Part shown: one piece after another, positions 43,519 through 56,492 of the stretch
Position numbering within the stretch: the first letter of the stretch is position 1
Layout: each line of letters starts with the position of its first letter
Assembly: GCF_902729405.1 (NCBI RefSeq)
Contig: NZ_LR746496.1
Location: 310,001 to 374,000, forward strand
Source of the DNA: Acididesulfobacillus acetoxydans
Lineage (GTDB): Bacteria; Bacillota; Desulfitobacteriia; Desulfitobacteriales; Desulfitobacteriaceae
DNA length: 64,000 bases
Direction of reading: 5' to 3'
Made by a program: the position numbers and the translations under genes
The notes under the pieces: model-generated
What the model was told of the DNA's origin: nothing
Database searches by the model: none
What the model saw: the letters and a program-made list of their open reading frames with translations, nothing else

Positions 43519-44385
43519 ATGAATGAGAAATTGGCAAATTACTTGAACGGCGTCTTTGCGCCCTACGAAGGGGTAAAGAGCATCGCCGAATTGAGGACAG
43601 ACCTGCTCTGCGATCTGCAGGAACGCTTCCGTGAACTCAAAGCCGAGGGCAAGGATGATGAAACGGCTTTCACGATAACCATTGAAAGCATCGGTGACAT
43701 CGAGCAAACGGTAAAAGAGGTCGCCAACCTCTCCAACCCGCCGGAGCAAGAGGTACTGACAAACTTCAGCGCCAGCAATCTGGCAGAGAGTGACTTGGCC
43801 GGCGTTGTCGCACACAAAGTGCGTTTTAAGGCAAGTGCCTTGCGTGGCTCCGACTTTGCGAGCGCAGACTTGACCGGCAGCTCATTTTATGCCAGTGATG
43901 TACGTGAAGCTAACTTTGACGCCGCCAACCTCACCGGCTGCAGCCTAGCCGCTTGTGACCTGAGGGACGCGAGTTTTCGTCAATCCACCCTTGTACACAC
44001 GAACATTAACGCGTCGGACCTAGGCGGAGCAAAATTCATGGGTGTAAACCTAATCGACGTTAAGCTCACCATGGTCGACCTGACAAAGACGATCTTTGAA
44101 AACTGCAGCTTTAACGGGGTGAACTTCAAATATGCCGACCTGCGGGGGCTGGCCCTTGACGGGCAGACCTTCATCGGTGTTAAGTTTGACAAGGCGGCGC
44201 TGAATGACATTTCTTTTAAAGACGCGACACTTAAAAATGTATCTTTCCTTTCACCCTATACCTGGTCCAAGAAATATTACCGGGCGATTAAAACTATCTG
44301 CTTTGACGGCGCCCAGATAGACAAGCTGACCTATGCCGCGCTCAAAGGCCTGAAGGCCGATTTGGCGACGGTTACTGTTATATAG
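43519..44385 (+). CDS. HAAS-like N-terminus fused to pentapeptide repeats
   Basis: 288 aa from ATG 43519. The first ~75 residues (MNEKLANYLNGVFAPYEGVK, SIAELRTDLLCDLQERFREL, IESIGDIEQTVKEV) match the small helical domain found with PadR regulators (HAAS/DUF1700-like). From residue ~85 pentapeptide repeats follow, A-[DN]-L-x-x style: LRGSDFASADLTGSSFYASD, NFDAANLTGCSLAACDLRDA, FKYADLRGLALDGQTF. They should form a right-handed quadrilateral helix. No membrane segment is seen. Coupled to padR, it may sense or shield against a cell-envelope or DNA-targeting agent; this is inference. Confidence 0.85.
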   Translation: MNEKLANYLNGVFAPYEGVKSIAELRTDLLCDLQERFRELKAEGKDDETAFTITIESIGDIEQTVKEVANLSNPPEQEVLTNFSASNLAESDLAGVVAHKVRFKASALRGSDFASADLTGSSFYASDVREANFDAANLTGCSLAACDLRDASFRQSTLVHTNINASDLGGAKFMGVNLIDVKLTMVDLTKTIFENCSFNGVNFKYADLRGLALDGQTFIGVKFDKAALNDISFKDATLKNVSFLSPYTWSKKYYRAIKTICFDGAQIDKLTYAALKGLKADLATVTVI

Positions 44386-44430
44386 GGGTAAGGGGTACAG
44401 CCCAGCCATCGTCACAGTAACCATCATGCC

Positions 44431-44639
44431 CATTCGACCGTACTGTGGGGGCATGTCCTGACCTCGTTAGTATCGAACGCCGTTTCGGTCGTCGTCATCA
44501 TCCTTGGGGCTTTGTTAATGGGCTTTCGCTCGCCGGCGGGATTCCGGTCCCGGCTTGCGGTGCGGACTACAACGGAAATTGCGCACGGACTTTCAACGAA
44601 AAAAGGGGATGCCACCCTCACAGTACCGAAGAGCACTTG
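44431..44639 (+). pseudogene. ABC-2 type permease fragment
   Basis: The plus frame encodes HSTVLWGHVLTSLVSNAVSV and VVIILGALLMGFRSPAG, a DrrB/ABC-2 permease-like internal segment, then loses homology and stops at 44637-44639. It has no start and lies in the gap after the pentapeptide gene. Confidence 0.45.
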
Positions 44640-44691
44640 AACAAAAATAGAGAGCACATATTTTACAAGCACATACGAGCATATGACAAAG

Positions 44692-44726
44692 GCTTCCGGG
44701 GCTACATAAGACCGCGGAAGCTTTTT
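44692..44726 (+). terminator. Terminator after the PadR/pentapeptide operon
   Basis: GCTTCCG (44692-44698) pairs with CGGAAGC (44715-44721), followed by TTTTT. Confidence 0.75.
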
Positions 44727-44776
44727 CCGGATTGAGCAATATCTTTACGGTTGAAACTCCCACCTACCGGAGGGGC

Positions 44777-45244
44777 TCATGAATAGTGGTTTTTGCCGCG
44801 TAGATTCCGCTCAATCTCTCTCTTGGCATCACGCTCGGCCATGTCCTGGCGCTTGTCATAGTTTTTCTTCCCCCGGCCGACGCCGAGTTCAACCTTGGCC
44901 ATTCCTCTCTTCAGATAGACTTTCAGAGGAATGAGCGTCAAGCCCTGGAGCTGCAGGCGGCCGAAGAGTTTGGTAATTTCCGAACGGTTGAGCAGGAGCT
45001 TGCGCTTGCGCAAGGGATCGTGATTGAAGCGGTTGCCTTGTTCATACGGACTGACATGCATTTGATAAAGCCATACTTCCCCGTTATCGATCCGCGCGTA
45101 GCTGTCTCGCAAATTCACCCGCCCGTTGCGAACGGACTTAATCTCGGTTCCGGTTAGGATGATCCCCGCCTCCAAACGCTCTTCGACAAAGTAGTCGTGA
45201 AACGCTTTGCGGTTTTCGGCGACAATTTTTATCCCGTCAGCCAT
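44777..45244 (-). CDS. smpB: SsrA-binding protein
   Basis: 155 aa from ATG 45244 with AGGTAAGGG upstream; longer readings to 45418 add a non-homologous tail. The OB-fold protein binds tmRNA and brings it to stalled ribosomes. [60 protein letters not shown] and the basic C-terminal tail [20 protein letters not shown] are textbook. Its partner ssrA lies 1.9 kb away beyond an inserted island rather than adjacent. Confidence 0.96.
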   Translation of the reverse strand: MADGIKIVAENRKAFHDYFVEERLEAGIILTGTEIKSVRNGRVNLRDSYARIDNGEVWLYQMHVSPYEQGNRFNHDPLRKRKLLLNRSEITKLFGRLQLQGLTLIPLKVYLKRGMAKVELGVGRGKKNYDKRQDMAERDAKREIERNLRGKNHYS

Positions 45245-45395
45245 GTCCCTTACCTCTATTCCTTGGTTCAGATCACTTTTACGTTCGCTCGGGGGCTCAC
45301 CCGGTCGGGAGAAATAGGGAACTTTCTTTAATAAGCCTTGTTCAGAGCCCCCGGCATCCCCGACGATTTGACCCTGGCTGGAAACGCGGAACCTC

Positions 45396-45950
45396 TTATA
45401 ATCCCAGTTCCTCCGCAATTCCTTGCATCGCTTCCAAACCCAAACCCAAGAACTCTTCCAGGGTCAAACCCAATTCGTCACAGGCCAGAATCTGCTCTCT
45501 CTTGGCGCCGCGGGCAAAAGACTTTTCGTCAAAGCGCTTGCGCAAGAATGGCACGTCAATAGCAGCGAGCTTCTTCTCCGGGCGGATAAGCGCCCCAGCC
45601 ACGATGAGTCCGGTGAGGGGGTCGGTGGCATAGAGTGCTTTTTCCAGGAGAGATTCGCGGGCTACGCCCAACCGTTCGTTGTGCGCCTTGACCGCCCGTG
45701 TCATCTCTTCCGGAAAACCGAGTTCGGCCAAAACTTCGGCACCTTTCAACCCATGCACTTCCGGTTGATCTTTCGTCTCTTCATAATCAATGTCATGGAG
45801 CAGACCCGCCAAACCCCACACCTCCGGGTCTTCGCCAAAATGTCCGGCCAGACGCAGCATGACCGCCTCAGTCGAAAGCATATGCTTAAGTAAATTCCGG
45901 TTCTGTACATATTTTTGCAGTTCTGAGTATGATTCATTCCTACTTAACAT
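45396..45950 (-). CDS. HD-domain phosphohydrolase
   Basis: A 184-aa cytoplasmic protein. H...HD...D residues of the HD superfamily are seen at [33 protein letters not shown] and VKAHNE, with a late Asp in [11 protein letters not shown]. This matches the stand-alone HD (HDIG/HDED-type) family that acts on nucleotides or other phosphoesters; the substrate is unknown. The start is ATG 45950 with a weak AGAGGA site. It stands between smpB and the esterase, where rnr is found in many Firmicutes. Confidence 0.85.
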   Translation of the reverse strand: MLSRNESYSELQKYVQNRNLLKHMLSTEAVMLRLAGHFGEDPEVWGLAGLLHDIDYEETKDQPEVHGLKGAEVLAELGFPEEMTRAVKAHNERLGVARESLLEKALYATDPLTGLIVAGALIRPEKKLAAIDVPFLRKRFDEKSFARGAKREQILACDELGLTLEEFLGLGLEAMQGIAEELGL

Positions 45951-46102
45951 CGTCCTCTAAACCTCTTTCCTTAACGGACAAATTTCTCTTCTCTCCGCCC
46001 GGAAAGCCCACGGCTCCTGCGCAGCCGGCGCCCGGGAGCCTACCCCGCCGGCCCTACGCTTGCGCCCGGTGCTTCTCCGCCCCGATCCGGGTGCCGGGTG
46101 AC

Positions 46103-46852
46103 TCAGCCCGCCCCCAGCATGGTCTGCAGAAAACGGGCCGTTTCCAAGGCAACCGCTTCCCGTTCGGGCCCGAGCGTCAATATATGGCCGGAATTTTCCC
46201 AAAAAATCCGCTCGGTTCGGGCTCCGGACAGTCCGCGCCAGAGAATGTCGGCACTTCGCGGTGAGACAGTTTTGTCCCGTCTGCTTTGCATGACCAGAAC
46301 GGGGCAACGAACCAGTCCCAACTTCCTGCGCACCCCGGGCACAGCCTTGTTCAAGGAATCCAGCGGCCGCAGCGGGATCTTCCCGTAGGCAAAACGCTCG
46401 GCGGCCAGCCTGCCGGATACCTCAGCCTTTGCCACATAATGGACGAAGGGCTTGGCTAAGCCAGCCAAACGCGCGCGCCAATCCTGCAAAACCATGGGTG
46501 TATTCATGGATATAACCGCATCAACCAAACCCTTCTCCGCCAAGTAGACGGATAAAAGCCCGCCCATCGATAACCCTATGGCCGCTACCCGGCTGCAATG
46601 CCGCCGCAGGCCCCTCACCCCCGCTTCGGCATCCCGAGCCCAGTCTTTCCAGCCGGTACGAACCATATCCTCCGGAGTCGTCCCGTGCCCGGATAGCATT
46701 ATGCCATTAACCGTCCAGCCGTAAGCAGCCAACTTCTCCCCCAAAAAGCGCATCTCCGAAGGAGAACCGGTGAACCCGTGCAGCAAAAGACAACCTAAAT
46801 CGTCATTTCCTTCGTGATAAAAGGCCTCCAGCAAACGCGGCTCCGGCTTCAT
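46103..46852 (-). CDS. Alpha/beta-hydrolase, carboxylesterase (Est30-like)
   Basis: About 249 aa from ATG 46852; a TTG at 46885 would add 11 residues and neither has a clear site. LLLHGFTGSPSEMRFLGEKL carries the oxyanion region. The nucleophile elbow is GLSMGG; Asp lies in SRRDKTVSP and His in NSGHILTLGPE. Monoglyceride-lipase/Est30-like enzymes sit downstream of secG in many Firmicutes, and here too. They hydrolyse short-chain esters; the natural substrate is unknown. Confidence 0.88.
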   Translation of the reverse strand: MKPEPRLLEAFYHEGNDDLGCLLLHGFTGSPSEMRFLGEKLAAYGWTVNGIMLSGHGTTPEDMVRTGWKDWARDAEAGVRGLRRHCSRVAAIGLSMGGLLSVYLAEKGLVDAVISMNTPMVLQDWRARLAGLAKPFVHYVAKAEVSGRLAAERFAYGKIPLRPLDSLNKAVPGVRRKLGLVRCPVLVMQSRRDKTVSPRSADILWRGLSGARTERIFWENSGHILTLGPEREAVALETARFLQTMLGAG

Positions 46853-47217
46853 ACTCCTAGGGGCCCGAATACTTCCCGATTTCAATCAGGGAGGAAGGAC
46901 CCCTTCCCCTCTCTTTCGCTTACCCAATATCTAGATCGGAACTCCGGACATGAGTCCACTCGGAGTCTTTCCTGTCACAATCAATTGCCACGCTCAAGCC
47001 TTTGGCAGTCTGAGAGTGCGAAAGCAATTGTAGTTGGTGATAAATTTTTTCCCTAGTCTATCGTATCCAGATCCCTGCGCCTAATCGTATCCGGACCCTT
47101 ACGTTTTAAGCTGCAGAGAAGGGCACCCTTCTGCCAGGTGCCCTCATTTCTCCAAGCCGTTCCGTTAACAATCTCTGCCCCACCCGCGCCTTGACGAAGG
47201 CTAGCGGGGCGCCAACA
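46853..47217. other. Gap between esterase and secG
   Basis: No gene and no tRNA recognised. It holds the hairpin AGGGCACC (47120-47127) / GGTGCCCT (47137-47144), a probable terminator of the eno-secG unit, and a doublet TCGTATCC(A/G)GA at 47059 and 47085. Confidence 0.6.
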
Positions 47218-47445
47218 CTATTTCAGAAAAGACACCGCCAGCGAACTCAAAAAGAACACAACCGCGAACCCGATGCTCAACTTCCCGAATAATTCATCCA
47301 TGCCTTTCTTCTTGCCGAAAAATGCCTCCCCGGCACCGGAAATAGCACCCGAGAGTCCGGCGCTGCGTCCGGATTGCAGCAGAATCGTGGCAATCAAACC
47401 AATGGAGCTCAGGAGAAGGATGACGATTAAAATACCTTTTACCAA
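47218..47445 (-). CDS. secG: Preprotein translocase subunit SecG
   Basis: A 75-aa membrane subunit of SecYEG with two helices (ILIVILLLSSIGLIATILLQ; a second near the C-terminus) and the conserved middle SGRSAGLSGAISGAGEAFFG. I choose TTG 47445 because GGAGGTGAG lies at the right distance; an upstream GTG at 47457 is part of that ribosome-binding site. Follows eno in the operon. Confidence 0.92.
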   Translation of the reverse strand: MVKGILIVILLLSSIGLIATILLQSGRSAGLSGAISGAGEAFFGKKKGMDELFGKLSIGFAVVFFLSSLAVSFLK

Positions 47446-47540
47446 GTTAAATCTCACCTCCTCAACATAAGCCCTTTGTTCCCAGTGTACAACACGGCTA
47501 TTTTAGCACAGGCCGGGCCAAAACTCAAGAGAGGCTGCTT

Positions 47541-48852
<1,312 letters not shown>

Positions 48853-49024
48853 CTATTTCCTTTTTTCCTTCCGTTTCGCGCAACCCCCAAGACCGTCGGA
48901 GCCTGCCCGGTGCCATTTCGGACAAATTCCGCACCACAGGTCTTGAGCGTGCAACTCTCGTTCGGAACCGACAAGAGTCCCCGAAGCGGGAAAACGACTG
49001 ACCAAGACCCTTGTCCCCAAACGG

Positions 49025-50602
49025 CTAAGCGAGCAGCGATTTGCCCGTCATCTCGGGGGGCTGGGAAATACGGAGCAGTTCCAGAATCGTGGGGGCGATA
49101 TCGCACAGGGCCCCTCCTTCGCGCAGGGACCGGCCGCGATAGCGTTCATCCACTAAAATAAACGGCACCGGGTTGGTCGTATGCGCGGTCAACGGCAATC
49201 CTGTTTCCAGGTCAATCTTAGCTTCCGCATTCCCATGATCTGCCGTAATCAAGAGAGTTCCTCCCTGCCGGCGGACAACTTGCTCAATATCCCCGATACA
49301 ACGGTCCACGGCTTCCAGCGCCTGAATCGTGGCGTCAAAGACGCCCGTGTGTCCGACCATATCCGGGTTGGCGAAATTCAAAATGATGACGTCGTACAAA
49401 TTTTCCTCCAAGCGCCGGAGGAGTTCCCGCGTCACCTCGGGAGCGCTCATTTCCGGCTGCAGGTTATAGGTGGGCACTTTCGGGGACGGGATCAAGCAGC
49501 GTTCCTCTCCCGGCATTGGCTGCTCAACACCGCCGTTAAAAAAGAAAGTGACATGGGCGTACTTTTCCGTTTCCGCGATGCGCAACTGTTTAATCCCTTC
49601 CCGTGACAAGACCTCACCCAAAGTTTTCTCCAGGTTCTGGGGCGGAAACGCCACCGGCGCCTGAATCGTCACATCATATTCCGTCAGACAGACGAAATGC
49701 ACCCGGGGGTGTGCGCCCCGGTCGAAGCCGGTGAAAGTTTCGTCAACAAACGCCCGGGTAAGCTCACGGGCCCGGTCCGCCCGGAAATTGAAAAAGATAA
49801 CACTGTCGCCCTCTTTAATTTTCCCGACAGGGTCTCCCTGGGCATCCAGGATAACCGTGGGCTCGACAAATTCATCCGTTACCCGCTTGTCGTAAGACTT
49901 GTCCACCGCGGCCAGAGCCCCGGCGGCCGTTTCGCCCATGCCTGAAGCGAGAGCCCGGTAACCTTTCTCCACCCTCTCCCAGCGGTGGTCACGATCCATA
50001 GCATAGTAGCGGCCGCTGACACTGGCAATCCTGCCGACACCCAGTTGACGAAGTTTATTCTCCAACCGCCCCAAGTAATCTTTGGCGCTCTGAGGCAAGA
50101 CATCCCGCCCGTCCAGGAAAGCGTGGATGTAGATCTCGCTCAGCCCCAACTCCTTGGCCATGTCCAAGAGAGCAAACAAATGTTCAATATGGGAATGCAC
50201 GCCCCCGTCGGAAACCAGACCCATGAGGTGCAGGGCTTTCCCGGAGGTTTTGGCCCCTTGCATGGCTTCCCGGAGCACCGGATTTTTACTCAGCCCGCCC
50301 TCGGCGATGGCTTTAAAAATACGCGTCAGTTCCTGATAAACGACCCGTCCGGCCCCAATGTTCAAGTGGCCTACTTCCGAATTTCCCATCTGCCCGGCCG
50401 GCAAACCGACAGCCGTCCCCGAGGCGGCGAGAAGGGTTCGCGGGTAGTTCTCCTCCAGCCTGCGGAAATTGGCTATCTTGGCTTGGGCTATGGCGTTACC
50501 CCGGTTTTCGGCACTGTAGCCCCAGCCATCCAGAATCATGAGAAGAAGGGGCTTTGCCCTCCGGGAAGCGGTCGCAGCGGCGGAAGAATCTTCGTTCGTC
50601 AT
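49025..50602 (-). CDS. gpmI: 2,3-bisphosphoglycerate-independent phosphoglycerate mutase
   Basis: A 525-aa Mn-dependent enzyme that interconverts 3- and 2-phosphoglycerate. LMILDGWGYS holds the first metal ligands; the phosphoserine nucleophile lies in QMGNSEVGHLNIGAGRVVYQ. DGGVHSHIEHLFAL, IHAFLDGRDV, NFRADRARELTRAF and the C-terminal ligands NPDMVGHTG and ITADHGNAE are present. GGAGGTGA lies eight bases before ATG 50602. The Mn dependence makes this form pH-sensitive, which is relevant to sporulation. Confidence 0.97.
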   Translation of the reverse strand: MTNEDSSAAATASRRAKPLLLMILDGWGYSAENRGNAIAQAKIANFRRLEENYPRTLLAASGTAVGLPAGQMGNSEVGHLNIGAGRVVYQELTRIFKAIAEGGLSKNPVLREAMQGAKTSGKALHLMGLVSDGGVHSHIEHLFALLDMAKELGLSEIYIHAFLDGRDVLPQSAKDYLGRLENKLRQLGVGRIASVSGRYYAMDRDHRWERVEKGYRALASGMGETAAGALAAVDKSYDKRVTDEFVEPTVILDAQGDPVGKIKEGDSVIFFNFRADRARELTRAFVDETFTGFDRGAHPRVHFVCLTEYDVTIQAPVAFPPQNLEKTLGEVLSREGIKQLRIAETEKYAHVTFFFNGGVEQPMPGEERCLIPSPKVPTYNLQPEMSAPEVTRELLRRLEENLYDVIILNFANPDMVGHTGVFDATIQALEAVDRCIGDIEQVVRRQGGTLLITADHGNAEAKIDLETGLPLTAHTTNPVPFILVDERYRGRSLREGGALCDIAPTILELLRISQPPEMTGKSLLA

Positions 50603-50723
50603 TAAGCAATCACCTCCGGATTTCCGTTCTGCCTCAATTTGTGTATCTGAGTATCTTGTCTAAGTCCTTCAGCCTAAGCTGTCTAAGCGAAGCTTGTCTT
50701 TCTCAAGTGCCTGTCTTGCTCTG

Positions 50724-51479
50724 TCAGGCGTTTTCTACCAAGGTCGCAAAACCCGCGGGGTCGAGACTGGCCCCGCCGACCAAGGCCCCGTCTATGTCCG
50801 GCTTCCGCATCAGCTCCGCGATGTTTTCCGGTTTGACACTTCCGCCGTACAGGATGGACATGCCGGAGGCTGCCGAGCCGCTCATTTGAGCCACGGTCCA
50901 ACGAATGTCCGCACACATCTCCTGGGCGTCTTGGCTCGAGGCCGTTTTCCCGGTCCCGATAGCCCAGATGGGCTCATAGGCTATCACGATCCGCCGCAGT
51001 TCTTCTTCGCCCAAACCCGCCAGATCCTGCTCCACCTGACCGCGCACGACGTCGGAAGCCCTGCCTTCCTCACGCTGGCGCAGGTTTTCCCCCACACAGA
51101 GGATCGGGGTGAGCTCCGCCTCGAGAGCGGCTTTCACTTTGCGCGCAATCTCTTCGTCCGTCTCGTGCATGAGCTCCCGGCGTTCGGAATGCCCCAAAAT
51201 CACGTACGTGCAGGCGAGTTCTTTGAGCATGCGCGCCGAAATCTCTCCCGTATAAGCACCCTCCGCGGCCCAGGACATGTTTTGGGCCCCCAAATGAACC
51301 ACGCTCTCTTCCAGCTCGTCCTTAAGCGCGGCCAGAGCGGTAAAAGGGGCGCACACCACGATCTCCGGGCTGCCAACCGCTCCCACCCGTTCCAACAACT
51401 CTACCGCGTAATAGCTGGCTTCCGCGACGGTTTTATGCATCTTCCAATTCCCAGCGATGATTTGCCGTCTCTCCGGCAT
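50724..51479 (-). CDS. tpiA: Triosephosphate isomerase
   Basis: A 251-aa TIM barrel. Lys in AGNWKMHKT, His in ILGHSERRELM and Glu in VIAYEPIWAIGTG are the catalytic residues, and YGGSVKPENI is the phosphate loop. AAAGGAGTGA precedes ATG 51479. Between pgk and gpmI on the same strand. Confidence 0.97.
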   Translation of the reverse strand: MPERRQIIAGNWKMHKTVAEASYYAVELLERVGAVGSPEIVVCAPFTALAALKDELEESVVHLGAQNMSWAAEGAYTGEISARMLKELACTYVILGHSERRELMHETDEEIARKVKAALEAELTPILCVGENLRQREEGRASDVVRGQVEQDLAGLGEEELRRIVIAYEPIWAIGTGKTASSQDAQEMCADIRWTVAQMSGSAASGMSILYGGSVKPENIAELMRKPDIDGALVGGASLDPAGFATLVENA

Positions 51480-51787
51480 AGTCCGTCACTCCTTTCCAAT
51501 TCTCTCATCCCCGCCGGCACTCGCAACCGCAGCGTATCGGTCCCTTCGTACTGCCTCGATCAAAGCCTCCCTGCCGCAGACCCCTCGTGCCGTCTCGCTC
51601 ACCCGGGCTGCCCCGGGCAGACCTCCGAATGTGTTCTGTATCGTTTGTCCGTCTCACGCTCATGCGGGCTGCCCCGGGCAAGCCCCTTCAGGCCGCCTCC
51701 CGCGGACCGTCTCCCCTATTGGGCGGCCTTGGGCCGGCTTGCTTACGGATGGCCTCCCAGCCGTCTGTCCGGCTTACGACCGCCGGC
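51480..51787. repeat. Gap with duplicated GC-rich hairpin words
   Basis: No gene. CGGGCTGCCCCGGGCA occurs at about 51606 and again at 51668, each able to fold (CCCGGG/CCCGGG-type). The whole gap between pgk and tpiA has a low-complexity CCGTCT/GGCTT texture. Confidence 0.5.
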
Positions 51788-52981
51788 TTAAGCCCGGTCC
51801 TTCAGAGCGGCGACACCCGGCAGGGTCTTCCCTTCCAGAAATTCCAGGGAAGCCCCGCCCCCGGTAGAGATATGCGTGATCCGATCGGCTACGCCCATTC
51901 TTCGCACGGCAGCGACCGAATCTCCTCCACCCACGATACTCAGGGCCGGACTCTCCGCAACCGCCTGGGCCATTCGCTCAGTCCCCTTGGCAAAGGCGGG
52001 ATTTTCGAATACCCCAAGAGGACCGTTCCAGACAATTGTTCTCGCTGGCGCCACCCGGGAGGCGAATCTCTCCGCACTCGCCGGTCCGATGTCCAAGGCC
52101 ATCTCCTCCGCCGGGATGTCGCTGACGGCTACCGCCCGCGGAGTCGGAGTCACTCCTTCCCCGAGCCCGGGGGCCACCACGACATCTGTGGGCAGTTCAA
52201 GACTCACCCCTTTGGCCTTAGCCTTGGCCATCAGATCCTGCGCCAGAGGGACTTTGTCTTCTTCTAACAAGGATTTCCCCACAGAATACCCTTGGGCCCG
52301 CAGGAAAGTGTTGGCCATCCCCCCGCCGATGAGCAACACGTCGACCTTTGCCAGGAGGTTCTCAATCACGCCGATCTTGTCACTGACTTTCGCCCCGCCG
52401 ATAATAGCCATAAAGGGGTGTTCCGGCGCCTCCAGAGCTTTCCCCATGACTTCAACCTCTTTTTGCATGAGAAAACCTGCGACCGCAGGTATGTAATGAG
52501 CAACCCCTTCCGTGGAGGCGTGGGCTCTGTGGGCGGTTCCAAAAGCGTCATTGACGTAGAGATCTGCCAGGCTTGCCAATTCCCGGGCGAACGCAGGATC
52601 GTTTCTCTCCTCTTCAGGGTGGAAACGGACGTTTTCCAATAAAAGAACCTCACCGGGCTGCAGCTTGGCCACCGCGTCCCGCACCTCATCCCCGACGCAG
52701 TCCGCCGCCAGGGGAACGGGATGCCCCAACAGTTCTGCCAGACGCTCAGCCACCGGCTTAAGGGAGTATTTTAAGTTGCGCTGCCCTTTGGGGCGGCCGA
52801 AGTGCGAAGCCAGGATAACTTTGGCCCCCTCCCGCTCCAGGTATTGTACGGTGGGCAGGGCCGCCCGGATCCTCGTATCATCCGTAATTTGGCCTCCCTC
52901 GGACAAAGGGACGTTAAAATCCACCCGCACCAATACGCGTTTGTCTCTCACATCCACATCCTTGACACTCATTTTCTTCAT
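51788..52981 (-). CDS. pgk: Phosphoglycerate kinase
   Basis: 397 aa from ATG 52981 (longer readings add a non-homologous tail). It transfers phosphate from 1,3-bisphosphoglycerate to [35 protein letters not shown], the hinge-region [19 protein letters not shown] and the nucleotide-binding GDSVAA close to [15 protein letters not shown] are clear. The usual upstream gap gene is not in the window. Confidence 0.97.
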   Translation of the reverse strand: MKKMSVKDVDVRDKRVLVRVDFNVPLSEGGQITDDTRIRAALPTVQYLEREGAKVILASHFGRPKGQRNLKYSLKPVAERLAELLGHPVPLAADCVGDEVRDAVAKLQPGEVLLLENVRFHPEEERNDPAFARELASLADLYVNDAFGTAHRAHASTEGVAHYIPAVAGFLMQKEVEVMGKALEAPEHPFMAIIGGAKVSDKIGVIENLLAKVDVLLIGGGMANTFLRAQGYSVGKSLLEEDKVPLAQDLMAKAKAKGVSLELPTDVVVAPGLGEGVTPTPRAVAVSDIPAEEMALDIGPASAERFASRVAPARTIVWNGPLGVFENPAFAKGTERMAQAVAESPALSIVGGGDSVAAVRRMGVADRITHISTGGGASLEFLEGKTLPGVAALKDRA

Positions 52982-53097
52982 AACTCTTTCCGACCCTCCA
53001 TTCCCTGATTCCTTAGTTTTCCTCTTTTCCGGCCGCTTATTCCCCGCGGTAAAACCGATGCCACTCCGGCCTGGGGACACTGAGGCAAATTGAACGG

Positions 53098-53155
53098 TAT
53101 GAACGGATCAAATCGTAATCAAACGGCGATCAAACGGTGATCGAACGCTAATTGA
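53098..53155. repeat. Imperfect 11-12-bp repeat upstream of pgk
   Basis: Units such as AATCAAACGGCG, GATCAAACGGTG and GATCGAACGCTA recur four to five times. The rest of the gap 52982-53367 shows nothing certain. Confidence 0.65.
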
Positions 53156-53367
53156 ACAGGACCCGAACAACCATCCGACACATCTGAACACCAACGCACA
53201 ACCACACTATACCCGACTTTTTTCCGATTGTCCATCCCGAACATGGGAGTTCGATGTTCGATCCAAGTGGTTCGAATGCATGAGCATAAACGAGCTTCCT
53301 TGAACTTCCGTGGGGCTTCTCTGCCGGTTTGTATTCTATGACAGTGCCCGTAACGCGGTCCGGGGGG

Positions 53368-54318
53368 CTAGTCCGAAAATTGATCAGTCCGTACGCCGCT
53401 TAGGTCAAACTCCGGAATGTAAGCCGGATCACCGGAGTCCAATTCCTGGGCGAATCCGTTTTCCAGTCCGAGACTGAAAAAGAAATCAATCGCTTCATCA
53501 TACTCTTCCTCCGTCAGAGGACGGGCGAGTTCGGGGCAGCGCGAGGCTTGATAAACCGGTGTATATTGACCCATAAGGCTCACGTAGACATCCCGGGGCA
53601 GCTTCTCCGCGATCCAACGCAGAACCGCCTTGGAATCGGCCAGGAGTCCGGGAAGTACCAGATGCCTGACCAGGAGCCCCCGTTCAATCAATCCGTCTTC
53701 ATCAAAACGAGGTGCCCCCACCTGGCGCAGCATCTCCAAAATAGCTTGGGACGCCCAGGCAAAATATCCCTCCGCCCGCGAATACCTGCGCGCGTACTCA
53801 TCGGAAAAATACTTGAGATCCGGCAGATAAACATCTACCAACCCCTCCAGCCGGCGCAGGGTTTCCGCTTTTTCATAAGCATTTGTATTGTAAATGACCG
53901 GAACCCGCAGTCCTCGATCCCCGGCACGGATTAGGGCTTCCCTGACCGGCTCCGGATAGTGCATCGGGCTCACCAGGTTAATATTGTGAGCCCCTTGGGC
54001 TTGCAGATTCAGGAAAATCTCTGCCAGTTCCCCGACCGTAACTTCCCGGCCGAATCCTTCCTGGCTGATCTCGTAATTCTGGCAAAAGACACAGCTCAGG
54101 TTGCAATGCGAGAAAAACACCGTTCCCGAACCGCGGCTGCCGGAGACACACGGCTCTTCCCAGGCATGCAGGGAGGCCCGTGCCACCTTCGCCCGGGCCG
54201 CAGCGCCGCAGACACCTTTCTCCCCCCGAGTCCGATCTTTACCGCACTCCCGGGGACAAGCCCGGCAGCTCCCTTGATTTATATCGCTATTTACCTTGGT
54301 ACCTGCGTCGACGGCCAC
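53368..54318 (-). CDS. Radical SAM protein, PflA-like (COG1313)
   Basis: A 316-aa protein. An N-terminal Cys-rich part (CRACPRECGKDRTRGEKGVC) precedes the radical SAM cluster motif CNLSCVFCQNYEIS (CxxxCxxC, residues near 72-79). HNINLVSPMHYPEPVREALI, VDVYLPDLKYF and VRHLVLPGLLADSKAVLRWI are typical of the uncharacterised pyruvate-formate-lyase-activase-like family. The true substrate is unknown. It lies upstream of pgk and downstream of glpK on the same strand, without obvious operon spacing. Confidence 0.88.
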   Translation of the reverse strand: MAVDAGTKVNSDINQGSCRACPRECGKDRTRGEKGVCGAAARAKVARASLHAWEEPCVSGSRGSGTVFFSHCNLSCVFCQNYEISQEGFGREVTVGELAEIFLNLQAQGAHNINLVSPMHYPEPVREALIRAGDRGLRVPVIYNTNAYEKAETLRRLEGLVDVYLPDLKYFSDEYARRYSRAEGYFAWASQAILEMLRQVGAPRFDEDGLIERGLLVRHLVLPGLLADSKAVLRWIAEKLPRDVYVSLMGQYTPVYQASRCPELARPLTEEEYDEAIDFFFSLGLENGFAQELDSGDPAYIPEFDLSGVRTDQFSD

Positions 54319-54575
54319 ACCTATCCCCCCTCCGCCTGTTCACCCGGGTTCTCGATCCGTTTTATATTTCCTCTTTTCCCGGCTCGCATCCTCTGCCAGA
54401 CCCGCACCTCTCACTCAACCATGCGCCGGACACCGACGATCAAAACGGCTCTGCCGTCAGTGCTACGCTTCTCACTTAGTTCGCCGCTGAACCGGTCTCC
54501 GTTTTTTTGTTCTCTGCGGTCAGCCCCGTACTTTAACGTAACCGTCCGCCGCACGCCGCTGAAACCCCGACGACC
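54319..54575. other. Gap without recognised feature
   Basis: About 257 bp between the radical SAM gene and glpK; no repeat, terminator or small gene stands out. Confidence 0.5.
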
Positions 54576-56492
<1,917 letters not shown>

